Position numbers and translations under genes: made by a program
Shown: piece by piece, positions 23,836-33,642 of the stretch
Position numbering within the stretch: position 1 is the stretch's first letter
Layout of the letters: every line of letters begins with the position of its first letter
Assembly: GCA_902792985.1 (NCBI GenBank)
Contig: CADBBT010000004.1
Location: 1-55,234 of the forward strand
Source of the DNA: Oscillospiraceae bacterium
GTDB lineage: Bacteria; Bacillota; Clostridia; Oscillospirales; Acutalibacteraceae
Direction: 5' to 3'
DNA length: 55,234 bases
The notes under the pieces: model-generated
Seen by the model: only the letters and a program-made list of their open reading frames with translations
What the model was told of the DNA's origin: nothing
Databases searched by the model: none

Positions 23836-26139
23836 TTATCTGCCAAACAGCGCTTTGATCCGCTTGATGAGGCTCATAACTGACAAAGCGAAGGAGATGA
23901 TCGGAAGAAAACGATCAAGCAGCTGAAAGGTGAATGCTGTGCCGCGCTTTGCTGCAAAGCCCAGCAGCTTTTTGACAAGACTTGGTGCGCCCATGCCATC
24001 CAACGCCTTGTCAAGGAAGGATTCACCGGCTTCATTTTTTTCCATTTCCAGCACAGCGGCAAGCAGCACGGAAATGACCTTGCTCTTCTGTGTGTTCAAT
24101 CCCATGCGGTTCGCATTGGGAATGGAAACGCTCGGTTTCACGGCCGGCTCCGCGCAGCCCGCGATGTCGGTCACAAGCTTGTCAAACTGCGCTTTGGTCA
24201 GCGGCACAGGTTCTTTTTGACCGTCCTTGTCCAAATCGAAACCGACCTGCGTCATGCGCGTTTTGGTGCCGTCAATGTTTTTGACCTCCTGCGGGGTGAC
24301 GAGCGATCTGTCAACCATGCCCCAGAATGTGTCCTTGCTGACATCCACTTTGACTCCGAGTTCTTTGAAGGGTTCAAGCAGCTTTTCCACGGTGCTGCTC
24401 AGCAGACCGCTTTCGATCGCATAAGCAACCTTCGGCAAAAGATCGATCACGGCATCTGTCGGAGCTTTCTTAAAGGTGGTTGTCAGGTAATCAGCCAGAG
24501 GCTTCAGCAAACAGTTGACGCCTGCACGTACCGGATTTTTGAAGGTGTTGCCTTCCGTGTCGGTGAAGGTCATCGCTTCCTCAGCTTTGGTGAACTCTGC
24601 AGAAGAGGGCGTCGGCAGATCGAGCAGTTCGAACAGGGGGATCAGGTCTTCATATTTTCCAATGGTGTAATTATCGCCGCTGGCGATGTTTTTGAAGGAG
24701 AACCCGCTGACCAGGTTCAGCAGCTCGGAAAGGCCGCTCAAACAGCCGCCAAGCGCGTCGGCAAAGCCGTAAAAGTCGCCGTCTTCAAAACCGAAGTCTG
24801 CGCTTGTGAACTGATCGGCGCAGGACCAGACGGTGATGACGTAGTTTTCTTCATCCAGACCGGATTCGCTGAAACCTTCCGTATGGCCTTCCTCCTGCAG
24901 CGCTTCCATTTTTTTAACGGCACCGGCAAACTTCGGGTCATCCTTCAGATTGGAGCAAATAAAGGAAATGGAGAACAGACTTGCCAGAATATCACTCTTG
25001 CCGCCCAGACTGTTGAGTATGGAAACGAGGTTTTTTCCGGTGGCGATGCCCGCAATAGCCGCAGACAGCTTTTCGTCAGTGTTTGCCGAGCTGCGCAGCA
25101 GTTTCAGCACTTCGTTTGCCGATTTGTCGGAAAGCTGGCTTTTGCCGAGGTCGGTCTTTTTGTATGCGCTGAGATCGACGCTGTTGTCTTCCAGCCCTGC
25201 AGAGGCAATGATGGTGCGGTATTTGCTTCTTGCCTGCAGTGCCCGTTCATCCGCAAGGCTCCACGCGGTAGACGGAACAGCTGCATAGGCATTCTTTGCG
25301 GTTTCCACATCTTTGGTGCGGTAGGGCGCGTTCAGCCCTTCGATCACGTCGGCAAAGGCTGCCAGCGCGACAAGGCTGCGTTCGGCTTCCTCATAGGTCT
25401 TTTCAAAGAACGATGCACAAAGGCTGAAATTGGCAAGAGCTTCCTCAGACAGATATGCGGTTGTCCAGTCTTCAAGCTGCATACCGAAAAAATCAACGAT
25501 CTCGCAGGTTGCGCCGATGGATTCGTCCTTTGCTTTGTCCTCGTCAAGATTTTCGGTGATCCCTTCAATGGAGATGTAATCGCTGGAGCTGAAGAATGCT
25601 TCGCTTTTCAGTGACGCAGCCTGGCCTTCGGGAAGTTCTGCCATGCGTTTGCCGATGGCGAACGGGGTGCGCTCCTCTTCGGAAAGGGTGATCTCCGCCG
25701 TCGGTTCGCCGATCAGCAGGGAATAAACGGTGATTCCGTCAAGCAGCACGCCGACAAAGTCTGCATAGGCTGGAACTCTTTCGGCAATTTCAAGATACAC
25801 GGAGGGGCAGTAAGCTCTGATTTCAGCGGTGCGTCCGCTGCTTGAATAGTTGCGGTTCAATTGCAGTGCCTGGTCTCCGGCCCACCAGAAGGCGGCGTCT
25901 TCGCCAAGATTGGAACGTCTGCCGACGGCGATCAGTTCGTCGGACGAAAGCCCGGCAAGCATGTTGAGCGCATCGTCAAAGTTGTGGTCTTCTTCTGTTC
26001 TGTCCTTGCTTGCAGAGCGCAGGAACTGATAGATGTTCTCCAGCTCGGCGTCGTCTGCCGCAAGCGCAGGCAGACCTGCCGCAAAGCAGGAAAGGAGCAT
26101 CAGCAATGCCAACAGGACGGAAAAGGTTTTTCTTTTCAT
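23836..26139 (-). CDS. Large exported protein of unknown function, downstream of secA
   Basis: 767 aa. A clear signal peptide (residues 1-28: basic start, LLALLMLLSCFAAG core, ALAA cleavage region) leads to an acidic, alpha-helical mature protein with no catalytic motif I can recognise. A DLDKDGQKE loop near residue 636 looks like a short calcium-binding Asp loop. The last 24 residues (FLPIISFALSVMSLIKRIKALFGR) form a hydrophobic-to-basic amphipathic tail resembling that of the hydrolase paralogues. The ATG follows GGAGG and lies 24 bases after the secA stop with no terminator between, so it is very likely co-transcribed with secA. Function unknown; a cell-envelope role is likely. Confidence 0.8.
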   Translation of the reverse strand: MKRKTFSVLLALLMLLSCFAAGLPALAADDAELENIYQFLRSASKDRTEEDHNFDDALNMLAGLSSDELIAVGRRSNLGEDAAFWWAGDQALQLNRNYSSSGRTAEIRAYCPSVYLEIAERVPAYADFVGVLLDGITVYSLLIGEPTAEITLSEEERTPFAIGKRMAELPEGQAASLKSEAFFSSSDYISIEGITENLDEDKAKDESIGATCEIVDFFGMQLEDWTTAYLSEEALANFSLCASFFEKTYEEAERSLVALAAFADVIEGLNAPYRTKDVETAKNAYAAVPSTAWSLADERALQARSKYRTIIASAGLEDNSVDLSAYKKTDLGKSQLSDKSANEVLKLLRSSANTDEKLSAAIAGIATGKNLVSILNSLGGKSDILASLFSISFICSNLKDDPKFAGAVKKMEALQEEGHTEGFSESGLDEENYVITVWSCADQFTSADFGFEDGDFYGFADALGGCLSGLSELLNLVSGFSFKNIASGDNYTIGKYEDLIPLFELLDLPTPSSAEFTKAEEAMTFTDTEGNTFKNPVRAGVNCLLKPLADYLTTTFKKAPTDAVIDLLPKVAYAIESGLLSSTVEKLLEPFKELGVKVDVSKDTFWGMVDRSLVTPQEVKNIDGTKTRMTQVGFDLDKDGQKEPVPLTKAQFDKLVTDIAGCAEPAVKPSVSIPNANRMGLNTQKSKVISVLLAAVLEMEKNEAGESFLDKALDGMGAPSLVKKLLGFAAKRGTAFTFQLLDRFLPIISFALSVMSLIKRIKALFGR

Positions 26140-26163
26140 TTTTTTCCTCCGTTCAATGATGTA

Positions 26164-28926
26164 TCATTCGCTTTTTTGGTTGCGTATTTCCGGACGACCG
26201 CAGCATTTCTTATATTTCTTGCCGCTGCCGCACGGACACGGATCGTTCGGGCCGATCTTGTCGTTTTTGCCCTTGCGTACCGTCTTGCTCTGTTCGCTGC
26301 CGTCGCCCGCGCCGGAGGTGCCGGTGACCTTCGCCACCTGTTCGCGCTTGACCTCTTCTTCGGTCTTGAACGGCGCGGAAAGAACGATTTTTACGGTGTC
26401 CTCGCGGATGGAGGAGATCATCGCGTCAAACATATCGGCGGTCTCTTCGCGGAAAGCAATGATCGGGTCGCGCTGGCCGTAGGCGACCAGGCCGATGCCG
26501 CGCTTGAGCTCATCCACGGCGTCGATGTGATCCATCCATTTGAGGTCAACGCAGCGCAGCAGCATGGCGCGTTCGATCTCGCGCATGGTCTCTGTGCCGA
26601 AATGCGCTTCGCGTTCGTCGTGCAGCTTGTGTGCACGCTCCTGCAGCAGCGCAAGGATGTCGTCCGCGTCGGGAATGTCGTCTTTGAAGTCGTCTTCGTT
26701 CGTCAGCCAGCCCATGTATTTTTCACGCAGCGTGGCAAGATGCCATTCCTCCTTCGGTATACCCGACGGGCAGCAGAACGCGACGGTGTCCTCAAGCGTT
26801 TCGTCGATCATCTTGGAGATCACGGGCTTCATATCCTCGCCCTTGAGCACCATGTCGCGCTGTGAATAGATCACGTTACGCTGGCGGTTCATCACATCGT
26901 CATAGGAAAGCACGTGACGGCGGGTGGCAAAGTTATTGCCTTCAACCTTCTTCTGCGCGTTTTCCACAGAGCGGGTGATCATGCCCACTTCGATCGGCAT
27001 ATCGGCGTCCACGGGCAGGCTGTCCATGATCGCGCTCATACGGTCGCCGCCGAAGAGCCGAAGCAGATCGTCCTGCATGGAGAGGAAGAACCTGCTTTCG
27101 CCCGGGTCGCCCTGGCGGCCGCTTCGACCGCGCAGCTGGTTGTCGATGCGGCGGGATTCGTGGCGTTCGGTGCCGATGATAAACAGACCGCCGGCCTGAC
27201 GGACCTTTTCGGCCTCATCGCGGATCTCTTCTTTGTATTTCGCTTCCAGCTCCTTGAATTTGGCGCGCGCGTCAAGGATCTCTTCGTCGTCGGTGTCGCC
27301 GAAACCGTCGGCCTCCGCAATCTGCTCTTCCGTGTATTCGAGCTTGCGCATCTCGCTTTTTGCAAGGTATTCCGCGTTACCGCCGAGCATGATATCGGTG
27401 CCGCGGCCGGCCATGTTCGTTGCAATGGTCACAGCGCCGAACTTACCGGCCTGTGCAATGATCTCGGCTTCCTTGTCGTGGTGCTTCGCGTTCAGAACGT
27501 TGTGTTTGATGCCGCGCTTTTTCAGCGCGTTCGAAAGCTTTTCGCTCTTTTCAATGGAGACCGTACCCACCAGCACGGGCTGACCCTTTTCGTGGCAGGC
27601 AAGGATCTGATCGATGATGGCGTTGAATTTGAACTGTTCGGTCTTATAGATCACATCGTCGTTGTCAATGCGGATGACGGGCTTGTTTGTCGGGATCTCC
27701 ACCGCGTCCAGAGAATAGATCTCACGGAACTCATTGACTTCGGTCATCGCGGTACCGGTCATACCTGAAAGCTTTTCATAAAGGCGGAAGTAGTTCTGGA
27801 AGGTGATCGTGGCAAGCGTCTTGTTTTCGCGTGCGATCTTTACACCCTCTTTGGCCTCGATCGCCTGATGCAATCCTTCGTTGTAACGGCGGCCGATCAT
27901 GATGCGGCCGGTGAATTCGTCCACAATCAGCACTTCGCCGTCCTTGACCACATAGTCGATATCGCGCTTCATTACGCCGTGCGCTTTGATGGCGATGTTG
28001 ATGTGGTGCGACAAAGTGAGGTTGTCGGGGTCGGAGAGGTTGGCAACGTTGAAGAACTGTTCGGCCTTGATGATGCCGCTTTTGGTGAGCGTTGCGGTCT
28101 TTGCTTTTTCGTCAACAACGTAGTCCGCGCCGGCCTCTTCGGCAACGTCCTCAAGGTTCATCTTGGAGTCTGCCTCTTTGATGCGCAGGCAGGTCAGGCG
28201 CTTGACAAAATCGTTCGCAATGCGATAAAGGTCAGACGACTGGCTGCCCATGCCGGAGATGATGAGCGGGGTACGCGCTTCGTCGATCAAGATGGAGTCC
28301 ACCTCGTCAACGATGGCGAAGTTGTGGCCGCGCTGGACCTTTTCGCTCATATACTGGACCATATTGTCGCGCAGATAGTCGAAGCCCATCTCGTTGTTCG
28401 TGCCGTAAGTGATGTCGGCGGCGTAAGCGGCGCGGCGCGCGTCGTTGTCAAGGCCGTTGACGATCAGACCGACCGTCAGGCCGAGGTAGCGGTAGACCTT
28501 GCCCATCCATTCGCTGTCGCGGCGGGCGAGGTAGTCGTTGACTGTGACAATGTGCACGCCTTTGCCGGTCAGCGCGTTCAGATAGGCGGGCAAAGTGGCA
28601 ACCAGCGTTTTGCCTTCGCCGGTTTTCATCTCGGCGATGCGGCCCTGATGCAGGACCATGCCGCCGATGATCTGTACGGGGAAGTGGCGCATGTTCAGCA
28701 CACGCGCACTCGCCTCGCGGCAGGTGGCAAACGCTTCGGGCAAAATGTCGTCAAGCGTTTCCCCGTTTTCCAAACGGTCTTTGAATTCCTGCGTTTTTGC
28801 GCGCAGCTCGGCGTCGCTGAGCTTTTTATAATCCTCCTCCATCGAGAGCACCTTTTCCATTTTCGGCTTCAGGCGCTTGATCTCCTTGGTGGAATAATCA
28901 CCGAAGATTTTTTTGATCAGTCCCAT
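26164..28926 (-). CDS. secA: SecA preprotein translocase ATPase
   Basis: 920 aa, full length. The start at 28926 is chosen because GAGGTGATTCCC precedes it and [15 protein letters not shown] is the family N-terminus. Walker A is MKTGEGKT near residue 100, the DEAD-type box is [17 protein letters not shown] near 210, and [12 protein letters not shown] near 490 and [18 protein letters not shown] near 610 belong to the second nucleotide-binding fold. The C-terminus has the zinc-binding [15 protein letters not shown] motif, followed by a short IRNQKSE end. SecA drives export through SecYEG. The gene leads an operon with an exported protein, an unusual partner. It is the housekeeping SecA1 type rather than SecA2, judged by size and the zinc tail. 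Confidence 0.97.
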   Translation of the reverse strand: MGLIKKIFGDYSTKEIKRLKPKMEKVLSMEEDYKKLSDAELRAKTQEFKDRLENGETLDDILPEAFATCREASARVLNMRHFPVQIIGGMVLHQGRIAEMKTGEGKTLVATLPAYLNALTGKGVHIVTVNDYLARRDSEWMGKVYRYLGLTVGLIVNGLDNDARRAAYAADITYGTNNEMGFDYLRDNMVQYMSEKVQRGHNFAIVDEVDSILIDEARTPLIISGMGSQSSDLYRIANDFVKRLTCLRIKEADSKMNLEDVAEEAGADYVVDEKAKTATLTKSGIIKAEQFFNVANLSDPDNLTLSHHINIAIKAHGVMKRDIDYVVKDGEVLIVDEFTGRIMIGRRYNEGLHQAIEAKEGVKIARENKTLATITFQNYFRLYEKLSGMTGTAMTEVNEFREIYSLDAVEIPTNKPVIRIDNDDVIYKTEQFKFNAIIDQILACHEKGQPVLVGTVSIEKSEKLSNALKKRGIKHNVLNAKHHDKEAEIIAQAGKFGAVTIATNMAGRGTDIMLGGNAEYLAKSEMRKLEYTEEQIAEADGFGDTDDEEILDARAKFKELEAKYKEEIRDEAEKVRQAGGLFIIGTERHESRRIDNQLRGRSGRQGDPGESRFFLSMQDDLLRLFGGDRMSAIMDSLPVDADMPIEVGMITRSVENAQKKVEGNNFATRRHVLSYDDVMNRQRNVIYSQRDMVLKGEDMKPVISKMIDETLEDTVAFCCPSGIPKEEWHLATLREKYMGWLTNEDDFKDDIPDADDILALLQERAHKLHDEREAHFGTETMREIERAMLLRCVDLKWMDHIDAVDELKRGIGLVAYGQRDPIIAFREETADMFDAMISSIREDTVKIVLSAPFKTEEEVKREQVAKVTGTSGAGDGSEQSKTVRKGKNDKIGPNDPCPCGSGKKYKKCCGRPEIRNQKSE

Positions 28927-28960
28927 GGGAATCACCTCATAACTATAAATAATCTTTATT

Positions 28961-28989
28961 AGTATAGCATACTTTTTCCTAAAAAGCAA
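28961..28989 (-). promoter_or_regulatory. secA promoter
   Basis: Minus-strand TTGCTT (28984-28989), 17 bases, TATACT (28961-28966), about 35 bases before the ATG. No long secM-like leader is present. Confidence 0.75.
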
Positions 28990-29044
28990 TCATGATACAT
29001 GGATTTTAGAAAAACCTTAAATACGTTTCTCTGCGTTGCCGTCG

Positions 29045-29073
29045 TTGACAAACGCGCGCCGTTGGTGTAAAAT
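29045..29073 (+). promoter_or_regulatory. Promoter of the 171-aa membrane-anchored protein gene
   Basis: TTGACA (29045-29050), 17 bases, TAAAAT (29068-29073), 31 bases before the ATG. Confidence 0.8.
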
Positions 29074-29103
29074 AGCTGTAACATTTCCAAGGAGCGTGAG
29101 CAA

Positions 29104-29619
29104 ATGAAAAAGAAAGATCTTCCCATTCTCATCGTGTGCGCCATCCTCATCCTCGGCGCCGTTGCTGCGGCGATCCTCGTGCCGAAGGTCTACGTCCCGC
29201 ATGCGGGCACCTACGCCGCACAGTTTCAATCCTCGCGTGCCGAATACGACGCGGCAGCGGCCTATTTGAAAACGCTGACGAAGAAGGATCCTGCGGCCGC
29301 CGTGACGGTGAGCATTCCGACAATGGGCGCGGACGATACGATCTATTTCTTCCGCGACAACGAAAAGCAGCGTGTGGTAACACTCACCGTCAAGCCCGAA
29401 GACCGTGCGCATCTGGATGCGGTGGCACGCGCGTTTGCCGCTATCGGGTTTGAATTCAAAAGCGCCCGCGTGCAAAACGAAAATGTGACCTTCACCGCCG
29501 TGGATGACGTTTACAGCGTGTTGTTCGTTCCCGCCGATGAAAAACCGGACGCGCCGGAGGGATTCAAGGTGAAAAAAATGGATGCCGGCTGGTATCAGAT
29601 GATCAAAACGGAAAAATAA
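29104..29619 (+). CDS. Membrane-anchored protein of unknown function
   Basis: 171 aa. A basic start (MKKKDLP) and one membrane helix (residues 8-27, ILIVCAILILGAVAAAILVP) precede an extracytoplasmic alpha/beta domain of about 140 residues containing YFFRDNEKQRVVTLTVKPEDRAHLDAVARAF and VLFVPADEKPDAPEGFKV. I do not recognise the family. It is monocistronic: own promoter, GGAG ribosome site, and a terminator directly after the stop. It lies divergent from secA and in front of obg, a position that says little about its job. Confidence 0.75.
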   Translation: MKKKDLPILIVCAILILGAVAAAILVPKVYVPHAGTYAAQFQSSRAEYDAAAAYLKTLTKKDPAAAVTVSIPTMGADDTIYFFRDNEKQRVVTLTVKPEDRAHLDAVARAFAAIGFEFKSARVQNENVTFTAVDDVYSVLFVPADEKPDAPEGFKVKKMDAGWYQMIKTEK

Positions 29620-29628
29620 AGGAACCTC

Positions 29629-29660
29629 AAGGGGTGCTTTTGCATCCCTTTTCTTTTTTC
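29629..29660 (+). terminator. Terminator after the 171-aa protein gene
   Basis: AAGGGGTGC pairs with GCATCCCTT across a TTTT loop (one G-T pair), followed by TTCTTTTTT. Confidence 0.85.
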
Positions 29661-29694
29661 TAATCCCTGTTCCCTGCCTCTCACAAAAAAACAT

Positions 29695-29723
29695 TTGACG
29701 AACCTGATTCTTTCGTGTATAAT
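29695..29723 (+). promoter_or_regulatory. Promoter of the obg-mrnC-yhaM operon
   Basis: TTGACG (29695-29700), 17 bases, TATAAT (29718-29723), 36 bases before obg. A short TCCCTGT repeat remnant (about 29663-29677) lies upstream. Confidence 0.85.
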
Positions 29724-29758
29724 ATAAAAGTTACATTCCAACGCAGGGAGGCGAGCGC

Positions 29759-31030
29759 ATGTTCGTTGATAAAGCAGTTATAGAAATCAAGGCCGGCGAC
29801 GGCGGCAACGGCGCTGTGGCGTTTCACCGCGAAAAATATGTCGCGTCCGGCGGACCCGACGGCGGTGACGGCGGCAAGGGCGGCGACGTGGTCTTTGTGG
29901 CTGACGACAGTCTTTCCACGCTGGCGGATTTTAAATATAAGCGCAAGTATAAAGCGCCGAACGGCGCAGACGGCGGCGGCGCACGCCGCAACGGCAAAAA
30001 GGCGGAGGATCTGATCATCCGTGTGCCGCGCGGCACGCTGATCCGCGAAAACGAAAGCGGCACGCTGATCGCCGACATCTCCGACGACACGCCGTTCATT
30101 GCCGCAAAGGGCGGCAAGGGCGGTTGGGGCAACGCGCATTTTGCAACCGCAACACGGCAGACCCCGCGCTTTGCAAAAAGCGGTAAACCGGGTGAAAGCT
30201 GGACAGTCACGCTGGAGCTGAAGCTGTTGGCGGACGTCGGTCTGCTCGGTTTTCCGAATGTCGGAAAATCCAGCTTCATTTCTGTGGTCTCCGGCGCAAA
30301 GCCGATCGTTGCCGATTACCATTTCACCACCATCACGCCTGTGCTCGGTGTGGTCTCGATGGGCGAGGGCACCTCGTTCGTGATCGCGGACATTCCCGGT
30401 CTGATCGAGGGCGCGAGCGAAGGCGTCGGATTGGGACACGCGTTTTTGCGCCATGTGGAACGCTGCCGGATGCTGCTGCACATCGTGGATGTTGCAGGCT
30501 CCGAGGGCCGCGACCCGGTGGAGGATTTTGAAAAGATCAACCTCGAACTCGAACGCTTTGATCCGGCGCTCTCAAAGCTGCCGCAGATCGTTGCGGGCAA
30601 CAAGATCGACCTTGCCACCGAGGAACAGCGGGAAAATTTCCGCAGATATATCGAAGACAAGGGACTGCAGTATTTTGAAATGTGCGCTCCGATCGCGGAG
30701 GGTACGCGCGAAGTCATCAACGCCGTGGCGGCAAAGCTGGCGTCGCTTCCGCCGGTGAAACGCTATGAGCCGCAGGAGATCCCGATGGAAGTTTTGCTCA
30801 AAAAGCAGAACACGGGCTTCGAGATCTTGCATGAGGACGACACGTTTGAAGTGCTTGCGCCGTGGCTGGGCCGCATCCTTTCATCCGTCAACCCCGACGA
30901 CTATGAATCGCTGCAATACTTCCAGCGCGTGCTGATCTCTTCCGGCATCATTGACGCGCTGCGTGAACACGGCGTGGAAGAGGGCGACCTTGTACGTATT
31001 GACGACTTTGAATTTGAATTTGTGAACTGA
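29759..31030 (+). CDS. obg: Obg/CgtA GTPase
   Basis: 423 aa. The N-terminal Obg fold (1 to about 158) has the glycine-rich repeats GGDGGKGGDVVFVAD and GGKGGWGNAHFATATRQTPR. The G domain follows, with G1 GFPNVGKSS (about 162-170), TTITPVLGVV as G2, DIPGLIEGASEGVGLG as G3 and NKIDL as G4. The C-terminal OCT domain (about 345-420) has the VLAPWLGRILSSVNPDD stretch and an acidic end. Obg binds the 50S subunit and links ribosome maturation to the stringent response and, in Bacillus, to sporulation. GGGAGG precedes the ATG. The next gene starts one base after its stop. Confidence 0.97.
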   Translation: MFVDKAVIEIKAGDGGNGAVAFHREKYVASGGPDGGDGGKGGDVVFVADDSLSTLADFKYKRKYKAPNGADGGGARRNGKKAEDLIIRVPRGTLIRENESGTLIADISDDTPFIAAKGGKGGWGNAHFATATRQTPRFAKSGKPGESWTVTLELKLLADVGLLGFPNVGKSSFISVVSGAKPIVADYHFTTITPVLGVVSMGEGTSFVIADIPGLIEGASEGVGLGHAFLRHVERCRMLLHIVDVAGSEGRDPVEDFEKINLELERFDPALSKLPQIVAGNKIDLATEEQRENFRRYIEDKGLQYFEMCAPIAEGTREVINAVAAKLASLPPVKRYEPQEIPMEVLLKKQNTGFEILHEDDTFEVLAPWLGRILSSVNPDDYESLQYFQRVLISSGIIDALREHGVEEGDLVRIDDFEFEFVN

Positions 31031-31031
31031 T

Positions 31032-31442
31032 ATGAACCGATTGTTTGATGAACCCTGTGATGTGGAGTCGCTGTCCGCGCTGAACCTCGCCTTTGTGGGC
31101 GATACGGTGTTCGATCTGCTTGTGCGCGAACGGCTGCTTTGTCAGGCAAACCGGCCTGTGAATGTCCAGCACACGCTGGCCGCGCGGCAGGTCAAGGCTG
31201 CGGCGCAGGCTGCGGCAGCAAAGGGTGTCTTGCCGTTTTTGACCGAGCGGGAGGCAGCGGTCTTTCGCCGCGGACGCAACGCGCACAGCCGCCACAAAGC
31301 AAAAAACGCCACCGAGGGCGATTACCATTACGCCACAGGGCTGGAAGCGCTGTTCGGCGATCTGTATCTGCGCGGCGAAACCGAACGGCTGCGCGCATTG
31401 TTTGAGATCATTCTTGAAACTGCAGGGGAGGAGACCAAATGA
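31032..31442 (+). CDS. mrnC: Mini-ribonuclease III
   Basis: 136 aa, the normal length for Mini-III, which keeps the RNase III catalytic domain but lacks the dsRNA-binding domain. LNLAFVGDTVFDLLVRERLL (residues 18-37) includes the metal-ligand Asp24. RRGRNAHSRHKAKNA and YHYATGLEALFGDLYL carry the remaining acidic active-site residues. In Bacillus it removes 5' and 3' extensions from pre-23S rRNA. It is coupled to obg (1-base gap) and overlaps yhaM by ATGA. In many Clostridia it sits next to cysS; here cysS is elsewhere in the window. Confidence 0.93.
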   Translation: MNRLFDEPCDVESLSALNLAFVGDTVFDLLVRERLLCQANRPVNVQHTLAARQVKAAAQAAAAKGVLPFLTEREAAVFRRGRNAHSRHKAKNATEGDYHYATGLEALFGDLYLRGETERLRALFEIILETAGEETK

Positions 31443-32407
31443 ATTTTACCTATCTTTCGGGCGGCGTCTGCGAGGGCTACTGCATTGTAAAGACTGTGGA
31501 GCAAAAGCTCAACGTCAAAGGTGTGCCCTATCTTGATTTTGTGCTCAGCGACGCCGACGGCGAGATCAACGCCAAGCTTTGGGATTACAAAGAGAGCGTC
31601 CACGGAAAGTTTGAGGCCGGCGCCTTCATCAAAGTGCGCGGCACGCTTTCCAAATATAACGGCGTGGACCAGTTTCGCGTGGAGCGCATCCGTCCTGTGA
31701 CGAGCGATGACAACGTGGACATCGGCGCGTTTGTGCCGACCGCAGAGTATTCCGGCGAGATGATGCTGACAAAGATCTATTCCTATATCGATTCGCTCAA
31801 GGACGAAGATCTGCAAAAGCTCACGCGCGCGATCATCCAGGACCACGAGGAGCAGTTGTTGTTCTGGCCGGCGGCATATAAGCTGCACCACGCCATGCGC
31901 GGCGGGCTGCTGTATCATACGCTGTCGATCATCAAGCTGGCCTCGGCGGTTGCCCGTCTGTATCCGTCGATCGACCGCGATCTGCTGCTGGCCGGCGCGA
32001 TTCTGCACGACATCTGCAAGATCGACGAGTTCGACGTCAATTCCGTCGGCATCGTCAAGAACTATTCCGTCAAGGGTGAACTGCTCGGCCACCTTGTCAT
32101 GGGCGCGATGCTCATCGAGGAAAAAGCGCGCGAGCTCGGCATCCCGCAGGAGACGGCGCTGCTGCTGGAGCACATGATCATTTCTCACCACGGCACGCCG
32201 GAATTCGGCGCTGCGGTGCGGCCGATGTTCCTTGAGGCGGAGATCCTCTCCGAGCTTGACACGCTCGACGCAACGGTGTATGAGATCACCAACACGCTTT
32301 CCGCTGTGGAGCCGCAGGGCTTTTCCGCCCGTCAGTGGGCGCTGGATAACCGCAAACTGTTCAACCATGGCAGAAAAGCGTCGGTTCCGAAGGCGAATCT
32401 CGAATAA
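31439..32407 (+). CDS. yhaM: YhaM-type 3'-5' exoribonuclease
   Basis: 322 aa, standard size. The N-terminal OB fold (about 8-88) has YLDFVLSDADGEINAKLWD and FIKVRGTLSKYNGVDQFRV. The HD domain (about 150-290) has GGLLYHTLSIIKLA with H160, AILHDICKIDEF with H190-D191, and HMIISHHGTPEFG. Members degrade single-stranded RNA (and DNA) in the cytoplasm with a divalent metal. Together with mrnC this makes the operon an RNA-processing unit behind obg. The ATGA overlap with mrnC indicates coupled translation. The next gene, rsmD, has its own promoter. Confidence 0.93.
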   Translation: MNFTYLSGGVCEGYCIVKTVEQKLNVKGVPYLDFVLSDADGEINAKLWDYKESVHGKFEAGAFIKVRGTLSKYNGVDQFRVERIRPVTSDDNVDIGAFVPTAEYSGEMMLTKIYSYIDSLKDEDLQKLTRAIIQDHEEQLLFWPAAYKLHHAMRGGLLYHTLSIIKLASAVARLYPSIDRDLLLAGAILHDICKIDEFDVNSVGIVKNYSVKGELLGHLVMGAMLIEEKARELGIPQETALLLEHMIISHHGTPEFGAAVRPMFLEAEILSELDTLDATVYEITNTLSAVEPQGFSARQWALDNRKLFNHGRKASVPKANLE

Positions 32408-32471
32408 TGATTCGATTGCAGAAAATACATCAGGAAAATTTTGTAAATTTGCAGAAATTGTTCGTTTCCTG

Positions 32472-32500
32472 TTGCATTTTCTTAAAAAAAATGGCATAAT
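32472..32500 (+). promoter_or_regulatory. Promoter of the rsmD-coaD operon
   Basis: TTGCAT (32472-32477), 17 bases, CATAAT (32495-32500), 31 bases before rsmD. Confidence 0.7.
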
Positions 32501-32530
32501 GTTTGTTACAGTAGAACTGGAGGCACAGCC

Positions 32531-33085
32531 ATGCGCGTGATTACCGGAAAAGCCAGAGGCAGAAAACTATTGACGCTTGAGGGCAGCGACGTCCGGCCGA
32601 CGGGCGACAAAGTCAAGGAAGCGCTGTTTTCCATTCTGCAGTTTGAGCTGGAAGGGCGACAGGTGCTCGATCTGTTTGCCGGCTCCGGCCAGCTCGGCAT
32701 CGAGGCGCTTTCCCGCGGCGCTGCACATTGCACGTTTGTGGATGCGTCCAAAGCGTCGCTTTCCGTGGTGCAGCAAAACCTGAACGCCACGGGCTTTACC
32801 GCTGATGCTACCGTGCTTTGCGCCGATGCGCTCTCGTTCCTCGGCCGCACCTATGCCGCCTACGATATCGCGCTGCTCGACCCGCCTTACGGCAAGGGTC
32901 TGCTGCAAAAGGCGCTGGAAAAGCTGCCGGCTGTCATGCGCGAAAGCGGTGTGATCGTGTGCGAATCGCCGCGCGAAGAAGCGCTGCCGCAGTCTGTGGG
33001 CGCGTTCGAGATCGACCGCCGCTATCAATACGGCAAAGTGGCGCTGACCGTCTATCGCAAAAAGATGCAGGACGGGGAGGACTGA
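32531..33085 (+). CDS. rsmD: 16S rRNA (guanine966-N2)-methyltransferase
   Basis: 184 aa. MRVITGKARGRKLLTLEGSD and VRPTGDKVKEALFSIL are the family N-terminus. The SAM loop is VLDLFAGSGQLGIEALSRGA (about 45-64), and the catalytic motif is LLDPPYGKG with DPPY at 117-120. It methylates G966 of 16S rRNA in the small subunit. GGAGG precedes the ATG. The rsmD-coaD pair is a widely conserved order and supports both names; coaD starts one base past the stop. Confidence 0.95.
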   Translation: MRVITGKARGRKLLTLEGSDVRPTGDKVKEALFSILQFELEGRQVLDLFAGSGQLGIEALSRGAAHCTFVDASKASLSVVQQNLNATGFTADATVLCADALSFLGRTYAAYDIALLDPPYGKGLLQKALEKLPAVMRESGVIVCESPREEALPQSVGAFEIDRRYQYGKVALTVYRKKMQDGED

Positions 33086-33086
33086 T

Positions 33087-33581
33087 ATGGGAAAGATCGC
33101 AATTTGTCCCGGGTCGTTCGATCCGGTCACCATCGGCCACCTCGACATCATCCGGCGTTCCGCCGCCATTTTTGACAAGGTGATCGTCGTTGTGATGACG
33201 AACTATCGCAAAACCGCGACCTACAGCTTCTCCGTGGAGGAGCGCATGGATCTCATCCGCCGCGCAAGCGCGGATATCGCAAATGTGGAAGTCGATTCCG
33301 ACGCGGGTCTGCTCGCGGAATATGCGCGCCGTAAGGGCGCCGATGTGATCGTCAAGGGTCTGCGCGCCGTGTCTGACTTTGAGGATGAGTTTCTGCAGGC
33401 GCTGACGAACAAAAAGCTCAATCCCGCCGTGGAGACGGTCTTCATGGCGTCGAGCGTCGAAAACATGTTCATGTCTTCGACCATGATCAAGCAGGTGTGC
33501 GCCCTGGGCGGCGACATCTCGCAGTTTTTGCCTGCGCCGGTGCGCGCGGACATCATTGCCCGGTTAAAAACCATTTCATAA
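33087..33581 (+). CDS. coaD: Phosphopantetheine adenylyltransferase
   Basis: 164 aa, normal length. AICPGSFDPVTIGHLDII (residues 5-22) holds the nucleotide-binding T-x-G-H motif. RTYS-type region is MTNYRKTATYSFSVEER, and VKGLRAVSDFEDEF with the later FMSSTMIKQVCALGGDISQFLP complete the family pattern. It makes dephospho-CoA from phosphopantetheine and ATP, the penultimate step of CoA synthesis, and so also feeds the pantetheine arm of ACPs. It is translationally coupled to rsmD. Confidence 0.97.
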   Translation: MGKIAICPGSFDPVTIGHLDIIRRSAAIFDKVIVVVMTNYRKTATYSFSVEERMDLIRRASADIANVEVDSDAGLLAEYARRKGADVIVKGLRAVSDFEDEFLQALTNKKLNPAVETVFMASSVENMFMSSTMIKQVCALGGDISQFLPAPVRADIIARLKTIS

Positions 33582-33597
33582 ATATCCCTGCGGCCGT

Positions 33598-33611
33598 GGG
33601 GCGGCTGCGCG
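33598..33611 (+). repeat. 14-base fragment of element E1
   Basis: GGGGCGGCTGCGCG matches 8871-8884 of the palindromic element between gpr and spoIIP exactly. It lies in the 60-base gap between coaD and the coiled-coil gene. It may be a remnant or a chance GC-rich match. Confidence 0.35.
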
Positions 33612-33642
33612 AAAACAGAGAAACAGGAAAGGAAAAAAAGCT

